This document shows, piece after piece, positions 1 to 10,519 of a DNA stretch of 64,000 bases; position 1 is the first letter of the stretch; every line of letters begins with the position of its first letter. Origin of the DNA: Hyphomicrobium_A sp963728165. Its GTDB lineage: Bacteria; Pseudomonadota; Alphaproteobacteria; Rhizobiales; Hyphomicrobiaceae. The notes under the pieces are model-generated. The model was not told the origin of the DNA and searched no databases. It saw only the letters and a list, made by a program, of their open reading frames with translations. The stretch lies in contig CAVSIY010000006.1 of NCBI GenBank assembly GCA_963728165.1, positions 372,001 to 436,000 on the forward strand, given 5' to 3'. The position numbers and the translations under genes are program-made.

Positions 1-1
1 C

Positions 2-442
2 ATCGCAACCGGTGCCGGCACGCACATGGTGATTACGAGCGGCAAGGTGCACAACCCGCTGAAGGCGATTGCCGAGGGCTGCCCGTGCACGTGGTTCCTC
101 GCCCCGTCCGACCCGCTGACCGCCAAGAAGCGCTGGATCGCCGGCCAGCTCGAGCCCAAGGGCCACGTCTATGTGGATGCCGGCGCGGAGAAGGCGCTCG
201 CTGCGGGAAAAAGCCTGTTGCCAGCAGGAGTTGCGCGCGTCGAGGGTACGTTCGACCGCGGCGACGCGGTGGTCATCCGGGCCGCTGACGGGCGCGAGCT
301 GGGGCGCGGCCTCATCGCCTATGCGAAGGTGGATGCAGAGCGTATCATCGGCAAGAAGAGCAGCGAGATCGCCACGATCTTGGGGCTGTCGCGCTGCGAT
401 GAGCTGATCCACCGCGACGACATGGCGCTCAAGAGAAAGTAG
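2..442 (+). CDS. proB: Glutamate 5-kinase, C-terminal part (5' end outside window)
   Basis: This is the C-terminal part of ProB, which phosphorylates L-glutamate in the first step of proline synthesis in the cytoplasm. The reading frame is open from base 2, so the start lies upstream of the window. The visible part begins with the end of the kinase domain (GAGTHMVITSG) and continues into the C-terminal PUA domain (ARVEGTFDRGDAVVI, RGLIAYAKVDAERIIGKKS). The stop is six bases before the proA start, so the two genes are almost certainly one operon. The identification rests on the PUA sequence, the typical ending and the proA neighbour. Confidence 0.95.
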   Translation: MATGAGTHMVITSGKVHNPLKAIAEGCPCTWFLAPSDPLTAKKRWIAGQLEPKGHVYVDAGAEKALAAGKSLLPAGVARVEGTFDRGDAVVIRAADGRELGRGLIAYAKVDAERIIGKKSSEIATILGLSRCDELIHRDDMALKRK

Positions 443-448
443 CCGACG

Positions 449-1741
449 ATGAACAAGCCCGAGCGCATCGACAAGACGGCCTCCACCGAGGCGCTCATGC
501 GCGCGATCGGGCAACGCGCGCGCGCGGCCGCCCAGGAGCTGGCGCTCGCCCCGACCATCGTGAAAAACGCCGCGCTGCGGGCAGCGGCAGAGGCGCTGCG
601 CGCGGCAGTGCCCGCCATTCTCGACGCCAACGCCAAGGACGTTGCAGCGGCGCGAAAGGCGGAACGCGTCGATGCTTTCGTCGACCGGCTGCTGCTCGAG
701 GACGCGCGCATCGCGGCGATGGCCAAGGGCCTCGAGGAGATCGCGGCGCTGCCCGATCCGGTGGGAACCGTGCTCGCCGAATGGACACGTCCCAACGGTC
801 TGAAGTTCCAGCGCGTGCGCGTGCCGCTCGGCGTCATCGGCATCATCTACGAAAGCCGGCCCAACGTAACGGCCGACGCCGGCGCACTGGCGCTCAAATC
901 GGGCAACGCCGCCATTCTGCGCGGCGGCTCGGAGAGCCACCACTCGGCACAGGCCATTCACGCCTGCCTGGTGGAAGGGCTCAAAGCCGCCAAGCTGCCC
1001 GAGGGCGCCATCCAGCTCGTGCCCACGACCGACCGCGAAGCCGTCGGTCACATGCTCGCCGGCCTCGACGGCGCCATCGACGTCATCGTGCCGCGCGGCG
1101 GCAAGAGCCTGGTCGAGCGCGTGCAGAAAGAGGCGCGCGTGCCGATCTTCGCGCACCTGGAAGGTATCTGCCACACCTACGTCGACCGCGACGCCGACCT
1201 CGACATGGCGGTGCGCGTGGTGCTCAACGCCAAGCTGCGGCGGCTGGGTGTTTGCGGGGCAACCGAGACGCTGCTCGTCGACAAGGCCGCGCCGACGTGC
1301 GTCCTGCCCACCCTGGTCAAGGCGCTGCTCGACGCCGGCTGCGAGGTGCGCGGGGACAAGGCCGCGCACGCCACCGACAAGCGCGTCAAGCCGGCGGCAG
1401 AGGCCGACTGGGCGACCGAGTACCTCGACGCGGTTATCGCGGTGAAGGTCGTCGACGGCGTCGCGGCGGCGATCGATCACATCGCCAAGTACGGCACCCA
1501 GCACACCGACGCCATCATCACGGGCAACACCGAAACGGCCGAGCATTTCCTCAAGGCGGTCGATTCGGCGATCGTCCTGCACAACGCCTCGACGCAGTTC
1601 GCCGACGGCGGCGAGTTCGGCTTCGGCGCCGAGATCGGCATCGCCACCGGCAAGCTGCACGCGCGCGGGCCGGTGGGCGTCGAGCAGCTGACGAGCTTCA
1701 AGTATCTGGTTCGCGGCTCGGGCCAGACCCGTCCGAAGTGA
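449..1741 (+). CDS. proA: Gamma-glutamyl phosphate reductase
   Basis: ProA reduces glutamyl-5-phosphate to glutamate-5-semialdehyde with NADPH, the second step of proline synthesis. The 430-residue product has the normal family length. Recognisable segments are VPLGVIGIIYESRPNVT, LKSGNAAILRGGSE, the region around the catalytic cysteine (RRLGVCGATETLL), and GTQHTDAIITG followed by a C-terminal FGFGAEIGIATGKLHARGPV segment. The start lies six bases after the proB stop. In many rhizobia nadD follows directly, but here it is 13.6 kb away. Confidence 0.97.
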   Translation: MNKPERIDKTASTEALMRAIGQRARAAAQELALAPTIVKNAALRAAAEALRAAVPAILDANAKDVAAARKAERVDAFVDRLLLEDARIAAMAKGLEEIAALPDPVGTVLAEWTRPNGLKFQRVRVPLGVIGIIYESRPNVTADAGALALKSGNAAILRGGSESHHSAQAIHACLVEGLKAAKLPEGAIQLVPTTDREAVGHMLAGLDGAIDVIVPRGGKSLVERVQKEARVPIFAHLEGICHTYVDRDADLDMAVRVVLNAKLRRLGVCGATETLLVDKAAPTCVLPTLVKALLDAGCEVRGDKAAHATDKRVKPAAEADWATEYLDAVIAVKVVDGVAAAIDHIAKYGTQHTDAIITGNTETAEHFLKAVDSAIVLHNASTQFADGGEFGFGAEIGIATGKLHARGPVGVEQLTSFKYLVRGSGQTRPK

Positions 1742-2209
1742 GACGCCGCACCTCGCGGTGCCTGCGCTCCTGGGGCCGTATTTTGCGTTCAATCCGGGTT
1801 CGCAAGGTTCATGCCTGGGTCACCAATTCTGATTTCGGATTGAGCGCCTCAACCAAAGTCGAACATGCCTCGCTCGCTGCGCCCGGCGGCCCGAGCACCT
1901 TCATCAGATTTCCGTCAAGCCATTGTTTTAGCGACATAAAATGAAATACAGCAGGGCGCGATGAGCGCCCGGTACGCGCAGGGCGGGCTGGCGGCTGAGC
2001 GCCGGGGCGGCAGCCCATCAACACTTCGTTCATGAACCACCCGACAATGGAAGGATGCCGCCAATCGCTGGGGACCGCGGGTGGCGTTCAGTGTCCGTTA
2101 TCCGGGCCCAGTCTCCGGCGGCCCGCAAAGAGCGCATCGTGTCCAGCGATGAGCTCGGCAGCACCACCGCCGCGACATCGAGTGAAGAAAAAGGGCGTGC
2201 GTAACGGAA
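1742..2209. other. Intergenic region between proA and the sensor kinase
   Basis: No convincing gene is visible in these 468 bases. A small hairpin (GCACC-TCGC-GGTGC, 1748-1761) sits just after the proA stop and could end the proBA transcript, but it has no clear T-run. Short open frames on both strands show no family resemblance and I left them out. Confidence 0.5.
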
Positions 2210-4978
2210 ATGCGAGGGAAAGTCTCTTGGGTCACGCGACCCCTCACCAACTGGTGGGCAAGACGGACGCTGGCTCAACGGTTCGCGACGTTGACAGCGA
2301 TCCTCATTGCCGGCGGCGCGATCATCCAGGGCGCCGTTCTGATCGGAGTTGCCTCTCACGTCGTCGGGCGGCTTGAGCGCGAGCGCGTCGAGCAACGGCT
2401 CGACAAGGCCGCCGACCAGCTCAGAGCGCGCGTCGATGAGTTTCGCAAGACCCCCCTGATCCTTTCGGGCACACCGCCGATCGAGCGCATCATCGCCCTC
2501 TCGACGGGGGAAAAACCGAAAGTTGGAGAATTGCTCGAGGTCTGGCTCGAGCGCCTGCGCATCATCTTCCGCTCCATCATCCAAGCGAACCCCGATCTTA
2601 TCCAGGCGCGTTTCATCGGAGTGGCCGGCGGCGGGCGCGAGCTCGTGCGCGTCAATCGCGTCGGTGACACCATCGAGATCGTCGACAAAGCCAATCTACA
2701 GCGCAAAGGCAACCGACCCTACTTCGGGCAGACGGCCAGGCTCAAAGCGGGCGAGGTCTACCTCTCGGCGATCGATGCCAACGTCGAGAACGGGGTCGCT
2801 GTCAGGCCGTTTGAGACGACGATACGGGCCGGCACGCCGGTCTTCACCCCGCGCGGCGAGCTGTTCGGTATCATCATCGCCAACGCGGCCGCCGACTCCT
2901 GGCTGCGCGAAATCTCGGAGCTCTCCGGCATCTCCCACCGCCTCCTCGCCGCCAACCAGAATGGAGACTACGTGTTTCGAACGGACGGCGGTCCGCTCTT
3001 TGCCTCCCATGACGGCTCGCCGCACCGCTTCCAACAGGATTGGCCGGACTTCAAACGGCTCTTCCAGCCCGGGGCCCCCGCGATCATGGAGCGGCGCGAC
3101 GGCGATCAGTTCGTCGCAGCCCGTCGCATCAACTACGATCCAGAAAAGCCCAGCGAGTTCGTCGTCCTGGCGGCCGACGTCGATGCCAACGCGGTGTTCG
3201 GCAACACGTGGACATTCACCTCGTTGGGCGCCGTACTCGCACTGGCAATGGCGCTTGTGGGCATGCTTGCCGCTTACTTCGTCAGCCGCCCGCTCAAAGG
3301 GCTGATGGGCGCCGCCAGACAAATCGCCGCCGGCAAGCTCGACGTCGCCAGCCTCGCACGGTCCGGCAGAGGCACCGACATCGGCGAGCTCGGGGAGGCG
3401 CTGCGGATCATGCAGGAGGCGGTCGAAACGCGCGACGCGTCGCTGCGCAAGAGCGAGGCGCACTTGCAGGCGATCGTCGACAACACGATCGACGGTCTGA
3501 TCACGATCGACCGACGCGGGATCATCCTGCGCTACAACCGCGGCTGCGAGGACATATTTGGCTACACGATCGACCAGGCGATCGGAAAAAACGTCAGCAT
3601 CCTGATGCCCAGAAAGGAAGCCGCAGAACACGACGGCTACCTCGAGCGCTACGCCCGCACCGGCCAGGCGCGATTCATCGGCGTCCAGCGCGAGGTGAAG
3701 GGGCGCCACAAGGACGGGCGTCCAATCGACCTGGAGGTTGCCATCGCCGAGATCAAAGTCGGCGACGACGTGCTTTTCAGCGGCATCGTCCGCAATATCA
3801 CCGAGCGCAAGAAGATCGAGCGGATCAAGTCGGAGTTCGTCTCCACCGTCACGCACGAGTTGCGCACGCCGTTGACGTCGATCATGGGGTCGCTGGGGTT
3901 GCTGCGCTCAGGTGCGCTCGGCGCGGTGTCGGAAAAGTCCCTGCGCATGATCAATCTCGCCCACGACAACGGCGCGCGCCTCGTAAACCTGATCAACGAC
4001 ATTCTCGACATCGACAAGATCGAGGCGGGTCATCTCGTCCTGAAGCAGGTGAGCTCCAATCTGAAAGCCCTCATCGAGCAGGCGGCAGATCTCAACGCCG
4101 CCTGCGCCGAGCAACATGGCGCCACCATTCGCATGGACAGCATCCCCGACGACATCGTCGTCGACACGGATCCCGACCAATTCCAGCAAGTCATTGGAAA
4201 TTTGCTGTCCAACGCCACGAAGTTCTCGCCCCGAGGCGGTCAGGTTACGATCTCGACAACGATGAAAGGGCAGATGGTGCACATCTGCATCGCCGATCAC
4301 GGCCCCGGGATTCCCGTCGCGTTCAGAGACCATGTGTTCCAGAAGTTCGCGCAGGCCGATTCCTCCGACACGCGCCAAAAGGGCGGCACCGGCCTTGGCC
4401 TGAGCATCGCCAAGGCGATCATCGAGCGGCTGGGCGGAAGCATCGGCTTTGAGACGCAATCCGGCATCGGCACGACATTTCACTTCGACCTGCCGGCGCG
4501 GCGCGAGAGCGTCGCTCCCGCAACGCAAGTCGAGCCCGAGATCGACAAGGGCCGCGTGCTCCGCGTCAACCCGAGACGCCAGCCCCAGAGCGGGTTGGCG
4601 CGCGTGCTGCACGTCGAGGATGATGCTGGCACCTGCGCCGTCGTGGCCGAAAGCATTGCCGACATCGCGGAGGTCACGTCCGTGCCGACGGCTGAGCAAG
4701 CGCGTGAGATCCTTATTGAAAACTCCTTCGATCTCATAATTCTCGACATGCTGCTCCCGGGCGAGAACGGCGACAGCGTCCTGCGCTTTCTGCAGGAGCG
4801 CACGACGGCGCCGCCGCGCGTTCTCGTGTTCTCGGTCTTGGAAATGTCGGTCAGCAAATGGCCGCCGGTCATGCGCGCCCTCGTCAAATCGCGCACGGAT
4901 ATCGATACGTTGCGCAATCACATCCTCGAGCTCCTGAACAGCGAGCCCCCGCCCACAGCGCTGAAACGCAGCGCCTAG
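2210..4978 (+). CDS. Membrane hybrid sensor histidine kinase with PAS and receiver domain
   Basis: A 922-residue membrane sensor. It has an N-terminal membrane helix (about 25-50), a long extracytoplasmic sensor region of Cache type (about 50-325), a second helix (about 330-355), HAMP (about 355-410), PAS (about 420-535), HisKA with phosphoacceptor His549 in HELRTPLTSI, a HATPase domain (N box near LLSNATKFS, G boxes ADHGPGIP and GGTGLGLS), and a C-terminal receiver with predicted phosphorylated Asp846 in LIILDMLLPG. It probably senses an extracellular ligand and signals by phosphorelay. No response regulator lies next to it, so the output is unknown. The ATG start has only a weak ribosome binding site. 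Confidence 0.93.
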   Translation: MRGKVSWVTRPLTNWWARRTLAQRFATLTAILIAGGAIIQGAVLIGVASHVVGRLERERVEQRLDKAADQLRARVDEFRKTPLILSGTPPIERIIALSTGEKPKVGELLEVWLERLRIIFRSIIQANPDLIQARFIGVAGGGRELVRVNRVGDTIEIVDKANLQRKGNRPYFGQTARLKAGEVYLSAIDANVENGVAVRPFETTIRAGTPVFTPRGELFGIIIANAAADSWLREISELSGISHRLLAANQNGDYVFRTDGGPLFASHDGSPHRFQQDWPDFKRLFQPGAPAIMERRDGDQFVAARRINYDPEKPSEFVVLAADVDANAVFGNTWTFTSLGAVLALAMALVGMLAAYFVSRPLKGLMGAARQIAAGKLDVASLARSGRGTDIGELGEALRIMQEAVETRDASLRKSEAHLQAIVDNTIDGLITIDRRGIILRYNRGCEDIFGYTIDQAIGKNVSILMPRKEAAEHDGYLERYARTGQARFIGVQREVKGRHKDGRPIDLEVAIAEIKVGDDVLFSGIVRNITERKKIERIKSEFVSTVTHELRTPLTSIMGSLGLLRSGALGAVSEKSLRMINLAHDNGARLVNLINDILDIDKIEAGHLVLKQVSSNLKALIEQAADLNAACAEQHGATIRMDSIPDDIVVDTDPDQFQQVIGNLLSNATKFSPRGGQVTISTTMKGQMVHICIADHGPGIPVAFRDHVFQKFAQADSSDTRQKGGTGLGLSIAKAIIERLGGSIGFETQSGIGTTFHFDLPARRESVAPATQVEPEIDKGRVLRVNPRRQPQSGLARVLHVEDDAGTCAVVAESIADIAEVTSVPTAEQAREILIENSFDLIILDMLLPGENGDSVLRFLQERTTAPPRVLVFSVLEMSVSKWPPVMRALVKSRTDIDTLRNHILELLNSEPPPTALKRSA

Positions 4979-5059
4979 GCTTGCTCTCCCCCACATTTTT
5001 CGCAATTTGACCGCAAGGATCGAGGTGCGGCAGGCCGCGCACGGCCCTATTCTGGCGCC

Positions 5060-6112
<1,053 letters not shown>

Positions 6113-6196
6113 CGCCTCTCCCGCCAGGGATACTTGACGGCGGGGGCCGCCGCAGGTGCAGTGGTCGCGGGGCAACCGCAGCGAACGAGGGAAGAA

Positions 6197-6931
6197 ATGC
6201 GAATTCTGGTCTTGCAGCACGCCAGCGTCGAGCACCCCGGCGTCCTGCGCGAGTTCTTCAAAGCGGACGGATTTACCTGCCATACGGTCGAGCTCGATGA
6301 AGGGCAGACGATCCCACCGCTGGAGCCCTTCGACCTGATGCTGGTCATGGGCGGCCCGCAGGACGTGTGGCAGGAGGACGAGCACCCCTGGCTGCGCGAG
6401 GAGAAAGCCGCGATCGCCAAGTTCGTGGTCGACATGCAGCGGCCCTACCTCGGCATCTGCCTCGGCCACCAGCTGCTGGCCTCTGCGCTCGGCGGCACGG
6501 TGAGCCCGGCTGCGACGCCCGAGGTCGGGGTGCTCGCCATCGCCAAGACCGACGACGGCCACGGCGATCCGCTGTTGCGGGGCGCACCCGATTCCATGCA
6601 AGTGCTGCAGTGGCACGGGGCCGAGGTCGCGGCCCTACCACCGCAGGCGCGGGTGCTGGCAAGCTCGGATGCCTGCCGCGTACAGGCCTTCCGCTTTCAA
6701 GACCACGCCTATGGGCTGCAGTTCCACGTCGAGATCACCCGGGACACGGTGGGCGAGTGGGCCGAGATCCCGGCCTATGCCTCATCGCTCGACACCGCGA
6801 TGGGGACAGGGGCGGTGGCACGGCTTGCAGGCGAGGTCGAAAATCTCCTGCCGGTGTTCAATCGCGACGCGCGCACGCTCTACGACAACCTCAAAGCGGT
6901 CGCGGCGTGCCCCGCGGGGTCCGCGCGCTAA
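6197..6931 (+). CDS. Class I glutamine amidotransferase-like protein
   Basis: A 244-residue stand-alone GATase1 domain of the GMP-synthase-like family, annotated in many bacteria as a type 1 glutamine amidotransferase. The nucleophile is expected at Cys88 in LGICLGHQLL, and the His/Glu pair is in LQFHVEIT. The ATG at 6197 was chosen because GAGGGAAG precedes it and the protein then starts MRILVLQHA as in the family; a frame-extending ATG at 6134 has no such support. The substrate is unknown: members of this family may hydrolyse gamma-glutamyl compounds or transfer ammonia to an unidentified partner. The genes for glutamine synthetase II and glutaminase lie within 5 kb. Confidence 0.88.
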   Translation: MRILVLQHASVEHPGVLREFFKADGFTCHTVELDEGQTIPPLEPFDLMLVMGGPQDVWQEDEHPWLREEKAAIAKFVVDMQRPYLGICLGHQLLASALGGTVSPAATPEVGVLAIAKTDDGHGDPLLRGAPDSMQVLQWHGAEVAALPPQARVLASSDACRVQAFRFQDHAYGLQFHVEITRDTVGEWAEIPAYASSLDTAMGTGAVARLAGEVENLLPVFNRDARTLYDNLKAVAACPAGSAR

Positions 6932-7073
6932 GGCCCAAGACCCGCGCCAGCGCCGTGCTTCTTGGGTGGCGCATGCAATTAACGCGCTCCAAGGAGTTTA
7001 CGGGTAGAAGTTGCATGACCCGCGTGCACAGGCGCGCACGCCCGTTCATTGATTAGCGCCGGGAGGATGCGCC

Positions 7074-8927
7074 ACGCCGTCCGACATCAAAGATTATGCC
7101 CTGATCGGCGACTGCGAGACGACGGCGCTCGTCTCCAAGGATGGCTCCATCGACTGGCTGTGCTGGCCAAGGTTCGATGGCGGGGCCTGCTTTGCCGCGC
7201 TTCTCGGCACCCCCGACAACGGCCGCTGGCTGCTCGGCCCCGTCGACCGCGACGCCGTGACGACGCGCGCCTACCGCAAGAACACGCTCGTGCTCGAGAC
7301 GACGCACAAGACACCGGACGGCATCGTCTCGGTGATCGACTTCATGCCCCCGCGCGGCAAGTCGTCGGACATCGTGCGTCTGGTGGTGGGAAAGCGCGGG
7401 CAGGTGGCGATGCGCACCGAGCTCGTCCTGCGCTTCGACTACGGCTCGATCGTCCCCTGGGTGCAGCGTCTCGACAAAAAGACGTTGAGCGCGGTCGCCG
7501 GCCCCGACCGCGCCATCCTGCGCACGCCGGTGCAAGTGCACGGCAAGGACATGAAAACGGTGGCCGAGTTCGTCGTCTCCGCCGGGCAAACCATACCGTT
7601 CGTGCTGAGCTACTCGCCCTCCTTCATCCGCCCGCCTGAGCCCATCGACCCGCTGAAGGCGCTCACGGCCACGCAGACCTTCTGGCGCAACTGGTGCAAG
7701 AAGGCGCCTGCCGTCAAGCAGTACGGCGAGGCCGTCACGCGCTCGCTGATCACGCTGAAGGCGCTGATCTATCGCCCCACCGGCGGCATCGTCGCGGCCC
7801 CCACCACGTCGCTGCCCGAGCAGCTCGGCGGCCCGCGCAACTGGGACTACCGCTACTGCTGGCTGCGCGACACCACCTTCACGCTGCAGGCCCTGATGAA
7901 CTCGGGCTACTACGAGGAGGCCAAGGCCTGGCGCGACTGGCTGCTGCGGGCGCTGGCAGGCGCGCCCGAGCAGGTGCAGATCATGTACGGCATCGCCGGC
8001 GAGCGGCGTTTGAACGAGTGGCAGGTGCCGTGGCTCGCCGGCTACGAGGGCGCGCGGCCCGTACGCATCGGCAATGCGGCGGCGGGCCAGCTGCAGCTCG
8101 ACATCTACGGCGAGCTGATGGACGCCGTGCACCAGGCGCGCTCGACCAAAGCGCTCGCCAGCAAGGCCGGCTGGGAGCTGCAGGTCGCGCTCATGAACCA
8201 CCTGGACGAGATCTGGGAAGAGCCCGACGAGGGCATCTGGGAAACGCGCGGCGGCAGGCAGAAATTCACCTACTCCAAGGTGATGGCCTGGGTCGCCTTC
8301 GACCGCTCGATCAAGAGCGCGGAGCGCTTCGGCTTCGAGGGGCCGATCGACCGCTGGCGCAAGTTGCGCGCCCAGATCCACGACGAGGTCTGCGAAAATT
8401 CCTTCAACCCCAAGCTCGGCGCCTTCGTCGACCGCTACGGCGGCACGGCACTCGACGCGAGCACCCTTCTGATCGCGCTCACCGGCTTCCTTCCGGCGAG
8501 CGATCCGCGCGTGCGCGGCACCGTGGATGCGATCCAGCGCGACCTGACCGCCGATGGCTTCGTCCTGCGCTACGACACGGGCAAGGACCACGACGGCCTG
8601 CCCGAGGGCGAAGGTGCGTTCCTCGCCTGCTCGTTCTGGCTCGCCGACAACCTCGTGCTGCTCGGCCGCCACGGCGAAGCCAAGCGCCTCTATGAGCGGC
8701 TGTTGGCGCTGCGCAACGACGTCGGGCTCCTGTCGGAGGAGTACGACCCCCGCGCCAAGCGTCTCGTCGGCAATTTCCCGCAGGCGTTCTCGCACATCGC
8801 CATCGTCAACACCGCGCACAATCTGACGCGCAAGGCCAAGCCCGCCGAGCAGCGCTGCGAGTACAAGGCGCTCAACGAGGACGACCAGGATCCGGCCGTA
8901 CGCAAGTCGCCCGCCGCAGCGGGTTGA
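7074..8927 (+). CDS. Glycoside hydrolase family 15 protein (glucoamylase/trehalase type), apparent ACG start
   Basis: The protein resembles bacterial GH15 hydrolases acting on alpha-glucans or trehalose. Family segments are IGDCETTALVSKDGSIDWL near the N terminus, NWDYRYCWLRDTTFTL, EEPDEGIWETRGG (candidate catalytic acid Glu) and LLSEEYDP...NFPQAFSHIA (candidate base). The reading frame opens at 7053 and holds no ATG. The conserved N terminus begins PSDIKDYALIGD, directly after an ACG codon at 7074 that lies seven bases behind a good GGGAGG. The ATG at 7067 is out of frame, and the first standard start, GTG at 7257, would remove 61 residues including the conserved segment. I therefore place the start at ACG, giving 617 residues, with the start itself uncertain. 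Confidence 0.85.
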   Translation, partial: TPSDIKDYALIGDCETTALVSKDGSIDWLCWPRFDGGACFAALLGTPDNGRWLLGPVDRDAVTTRAYRKNTLVLETTHKTPDGIVSVIDFMPPRGKSSDIVRLVVGKRGQVAMRTELVLRFDYGSIVPWVQRLDKKTLSAVAGPDRAILRTPVQVHGKDMKTVAEFVVSAGQTIPFVLSYSPSFIRPPEPIDPLKALTATQTFWRNWCKKAPAVKQYGEAVTRSLITLKALIYRPTGGIVAAPTTSLPEQLGGPRNWDYRYCWLRDTTFTLQALMNSGYYEEAKAWRDWLLRALAGAPEQVQIMYGIAGERRLNEWQVPWLAGYEGARPVRIGNAAAGQLQLDIYGELMDAVHQARSTKALASKAGWELQVALMNHLDEIWEEPDEGIWETRGGRQKFTYSKVMAWVAFDRSIKSAERFGFEGPIDRWRKLRAQIHDEVCENSFNPKLGAFVDRYGGTALDASTLLIALTGFLPASDPRVRGTVDAIQRDLTADGFVLRYDTGKDHDGLPEGEGAFLACSFWLADNLVLLGRHGEAKRLYERLLALRNDVGLLSEEYDPRAKRLVGNFPQAFSHIAIVNTAHNLTRKAKPAEQRCEYKALNEDDQDPAVRKSPAAAG

Positions 8928-8951
8928 CGCCAGCAGGATCACGGAGAGAGG

Positions 8952-8988
8952 GATCATCTGCGACGTGTGAGACCCGCCACAGATGATC
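8952..8988 (+). terminator. Inverted repeat after the GH15 gene
   Basis: Two nine-base arms, GATCATCTG (8952-8960) and CAGATGATC (8980-8988), are perfectly complementary around a 19-base loop, 25 bases past the GH15 stop. A short T-containing stretch follows. It is a plausible transcription terminator for the plus-strand gene. Confidence 0.5.
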
Positions 8989-9031
8989 GTTTCGCGTGCC
9001 ATGCAGGGGAGCACCCGCACGCGACAAACAC

Positions 9032-9066
9032 TACGGGCGCCGACGCTCTTCGCGCCGACGCCCGTA
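9032..9066 (-). terminator. Strong hairpin terminating glnII
   Basis: The 35 bases form a long hairpin with outer arms TACGGGCG and CGCCCGTA extended inward with two mismatches. It begins ten bases beyond the glnII stop on the minus strand and is followed by TGTTTGT in that direction. This fits a rho-independent terminator for glnII and may also stop transcription from the convergent GH15 gene. Confidence 0.65.
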
Positions 9067-9076
9067 AGGTATGCTC

Positions 9077-10108
9077 TTAGGCGGCTGCCTTGGCCGCGAC
9101 CGGCACCAAGGCGATCGTCTTCAGGATCTGCGAGGCGATCTGGTATGGGTCGCCCTGCGAGTTGGGACGGCGATCCTCAAGATAGCCCTTGTAGTCGCTC
9201 TTGACGAACGAGTGCGGCACGCGGATCGAGGCGCCGCGGTCGGCAACGCCGTAGCTGAACTTGTTCCACGGCGCCGTCTCGTGCTTGCCGGTCAGACGCT
9301 TATCGTTGTCCGGGCCGTAGACGCTGATGTGGTCCATCAGGTTCTTCTCGAAGGCAGCCATCAGAGCCTCGAAGTAGGCCTTGCCGCCGACCTCGCGCAT
9401 GTAGGCGGTCGAGAAGTTGGCGTGCATGCCCGAACCGTTCCAGTCGGTATCACCGAGCGGCTTGCAGTGGAACTCGATGTCCACACCGTACTTCTCGGTG
9501 AGGCGGAGAAGCAGGTAACGGGCCATCCACATCTCGTCGGCGGCCTTTTTGGAGCCCTTGCCGAAGATCTGGTATTCCCACTGGCCCTTCGCCACCTCGG
9601 CGTTGATGCCTTCGTGGTTGATGCCGGCGGCGAGACACTGGTCGAGGTGCTCGTCGACCATCTGGCGCGCGACGTCGCCGACCTGCTTGTAGCCGACGCC
9701 GGTGTAGTACTTGCCCTGCGGCTCGGGATAGCCGGCCGCGGGGAAGCCGAGCGGGCGCCCGTCCTTGTAGAAGAAGTACTCCTGCTCGAAGCCGAACCAA
9801 GCGCCTTCGTCATCGAGAATGGTTGCGCGCTTGTTGGAGGGATGCGGGGTGCCGTCGGGATTCATGACCTCGCACATCACCAGCACGCCGTTGGTGCGCG
9901 CGGGATCGGGATAGCAGGCGACGGGCTTCAGGATGCAGTCGGAGTTGGAGCCCTCCGCCTGCATGGTCGAGCTTCCGTCAAATCCCCAAAGAGGCAGCTG
10001 CTCCAGATCCGGAAACGCGCTGTACTCCTTGATTTGCGTCTTGCCGCGCAGGTTCGGGACCGGCGTATAGCCATCGAGCCAGATATACTCGAGCTTGTAC
10101 TTCGTCAT
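9077..10108 (-). CDS. glnII: Glutamine synthetase type II (eukaryote-like)
   Basis: GSII makes glutamine from glutamate, ammonia and ATP. The 343-residue protein has the GSII length, well below the roughly 470 residues of GSI, and GSII segments: LEYIWLDGY, LPLWGFDGSST, WFGFEQEYFF, HFEG-type AGINHEGINAEV, GSGMHANFS and the Arg-containing NKFSYGVADRGASIRVP. The ATG at 10108 (MTKYKLEYIW) follows AGGAG at ten bases and was preferred to an upstream in-frame extension. GSII occurs alongside GSI in rhizobia and is usually under nitrogen control. A GstI-like gene lies divergently upstream, as in Rhizobium. Confidence 0.97.
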   Translation of the reverse strand: MTKYKLEYIWLDGYTPVPNLRGKTQIKEYSAFPDLEQLPLWGFDGSSTMQAEGSNSDCILKPVACYPDPARTNGVLVMCEVMNPDGTPHPSNKRATILDDEGAWFGFEQEYFFYKDGRPLGFPAAGYPEPQGKYYTGVGYKQVGDVARQMVDEHLDQCLAAGINHEGINAEVAKGQWEYQIFGKGSKKAADEMWMARYLLLRLTEKYGVDIEFHCKPLGDTDWNGSGMHANFSTAYMREVGGKAYFEALMAAFEKNLMDHISVYGPDNDKRLTGKHETAPWNKFSYGVADRGASIRVPHSFVKSDYKGYLEDRRPNSQGDPYQIASQILKTIALVPVAAKAAA

Positions 10109-10519
10109 TGGCGCGTCTCTCCTACGTTGATGACGGTGTGATGTCTCGAAACTCAAGAAGCGATGCGCGTCCGCCCGCAGGGCGGTGCCGGATCACAGCG
10201 TTGCGTTGCATCATTTTCCGGGCTTGGCGCGCATGCGATGGCGCTCGCGAGGGACACCGCACGCGACACCCGCATCCCCATCGATCGGCACAGAACCAAT
10301 GCGGGGACGAGGGCGTTGTGACTGGACCGGTGTCGGCTGAAAGCGCTCGCCATCGCCAGCAATGCTACCGAATTATGCAATTCTCAGCATGCCCATATTA
10401 TGAGCAGTTTTTGATTTCGTTTTAGGCATGGGTGTGATGTGCGAAACATGCAATAAACGCGGCCCCGTTTTATACTTTCGGGGTGATTCAAATGGAGAGA
10501 GACGAAAGAGAGATGCGCA
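10109..10519. promoter_or_regulatory. Divergent control region between glnII and the gstI-like gene
   Basis: These 411 bases separate two divergent genes and must hold both promoters. In rhizobia the equivalent region carries NtrC-dependent sigma-54 promoters. I looked for TGGCAC-N5-TTGC on both strands and found only near-misses with wrong spacing, for example GG and GC separated by 11 instead of 10 bases near 10447-10461 on the minus strand. The part at about 10370-10490 is clearly richer in A and T than the neighbouring genes, as expected for a promoter. Confidence 0.5.

Noticed and set aside
781..1944. 387-codon frame overlapping proA in another frame
   Set aside because: Arg-rich out-of-frame reading of a confirmed gene.
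7053..9020. 655-codon minus-strand frame opposite the GH15 gene
   Set aside because: Antisense shadow of a clear enzyme gene; composition is unlike a real protein.
10109..10519. Sigma-54 promoter for glnII or gstI
   Set aside because: Only near-matches with wrong spacing between GG and GC were found, so no site is claimed.
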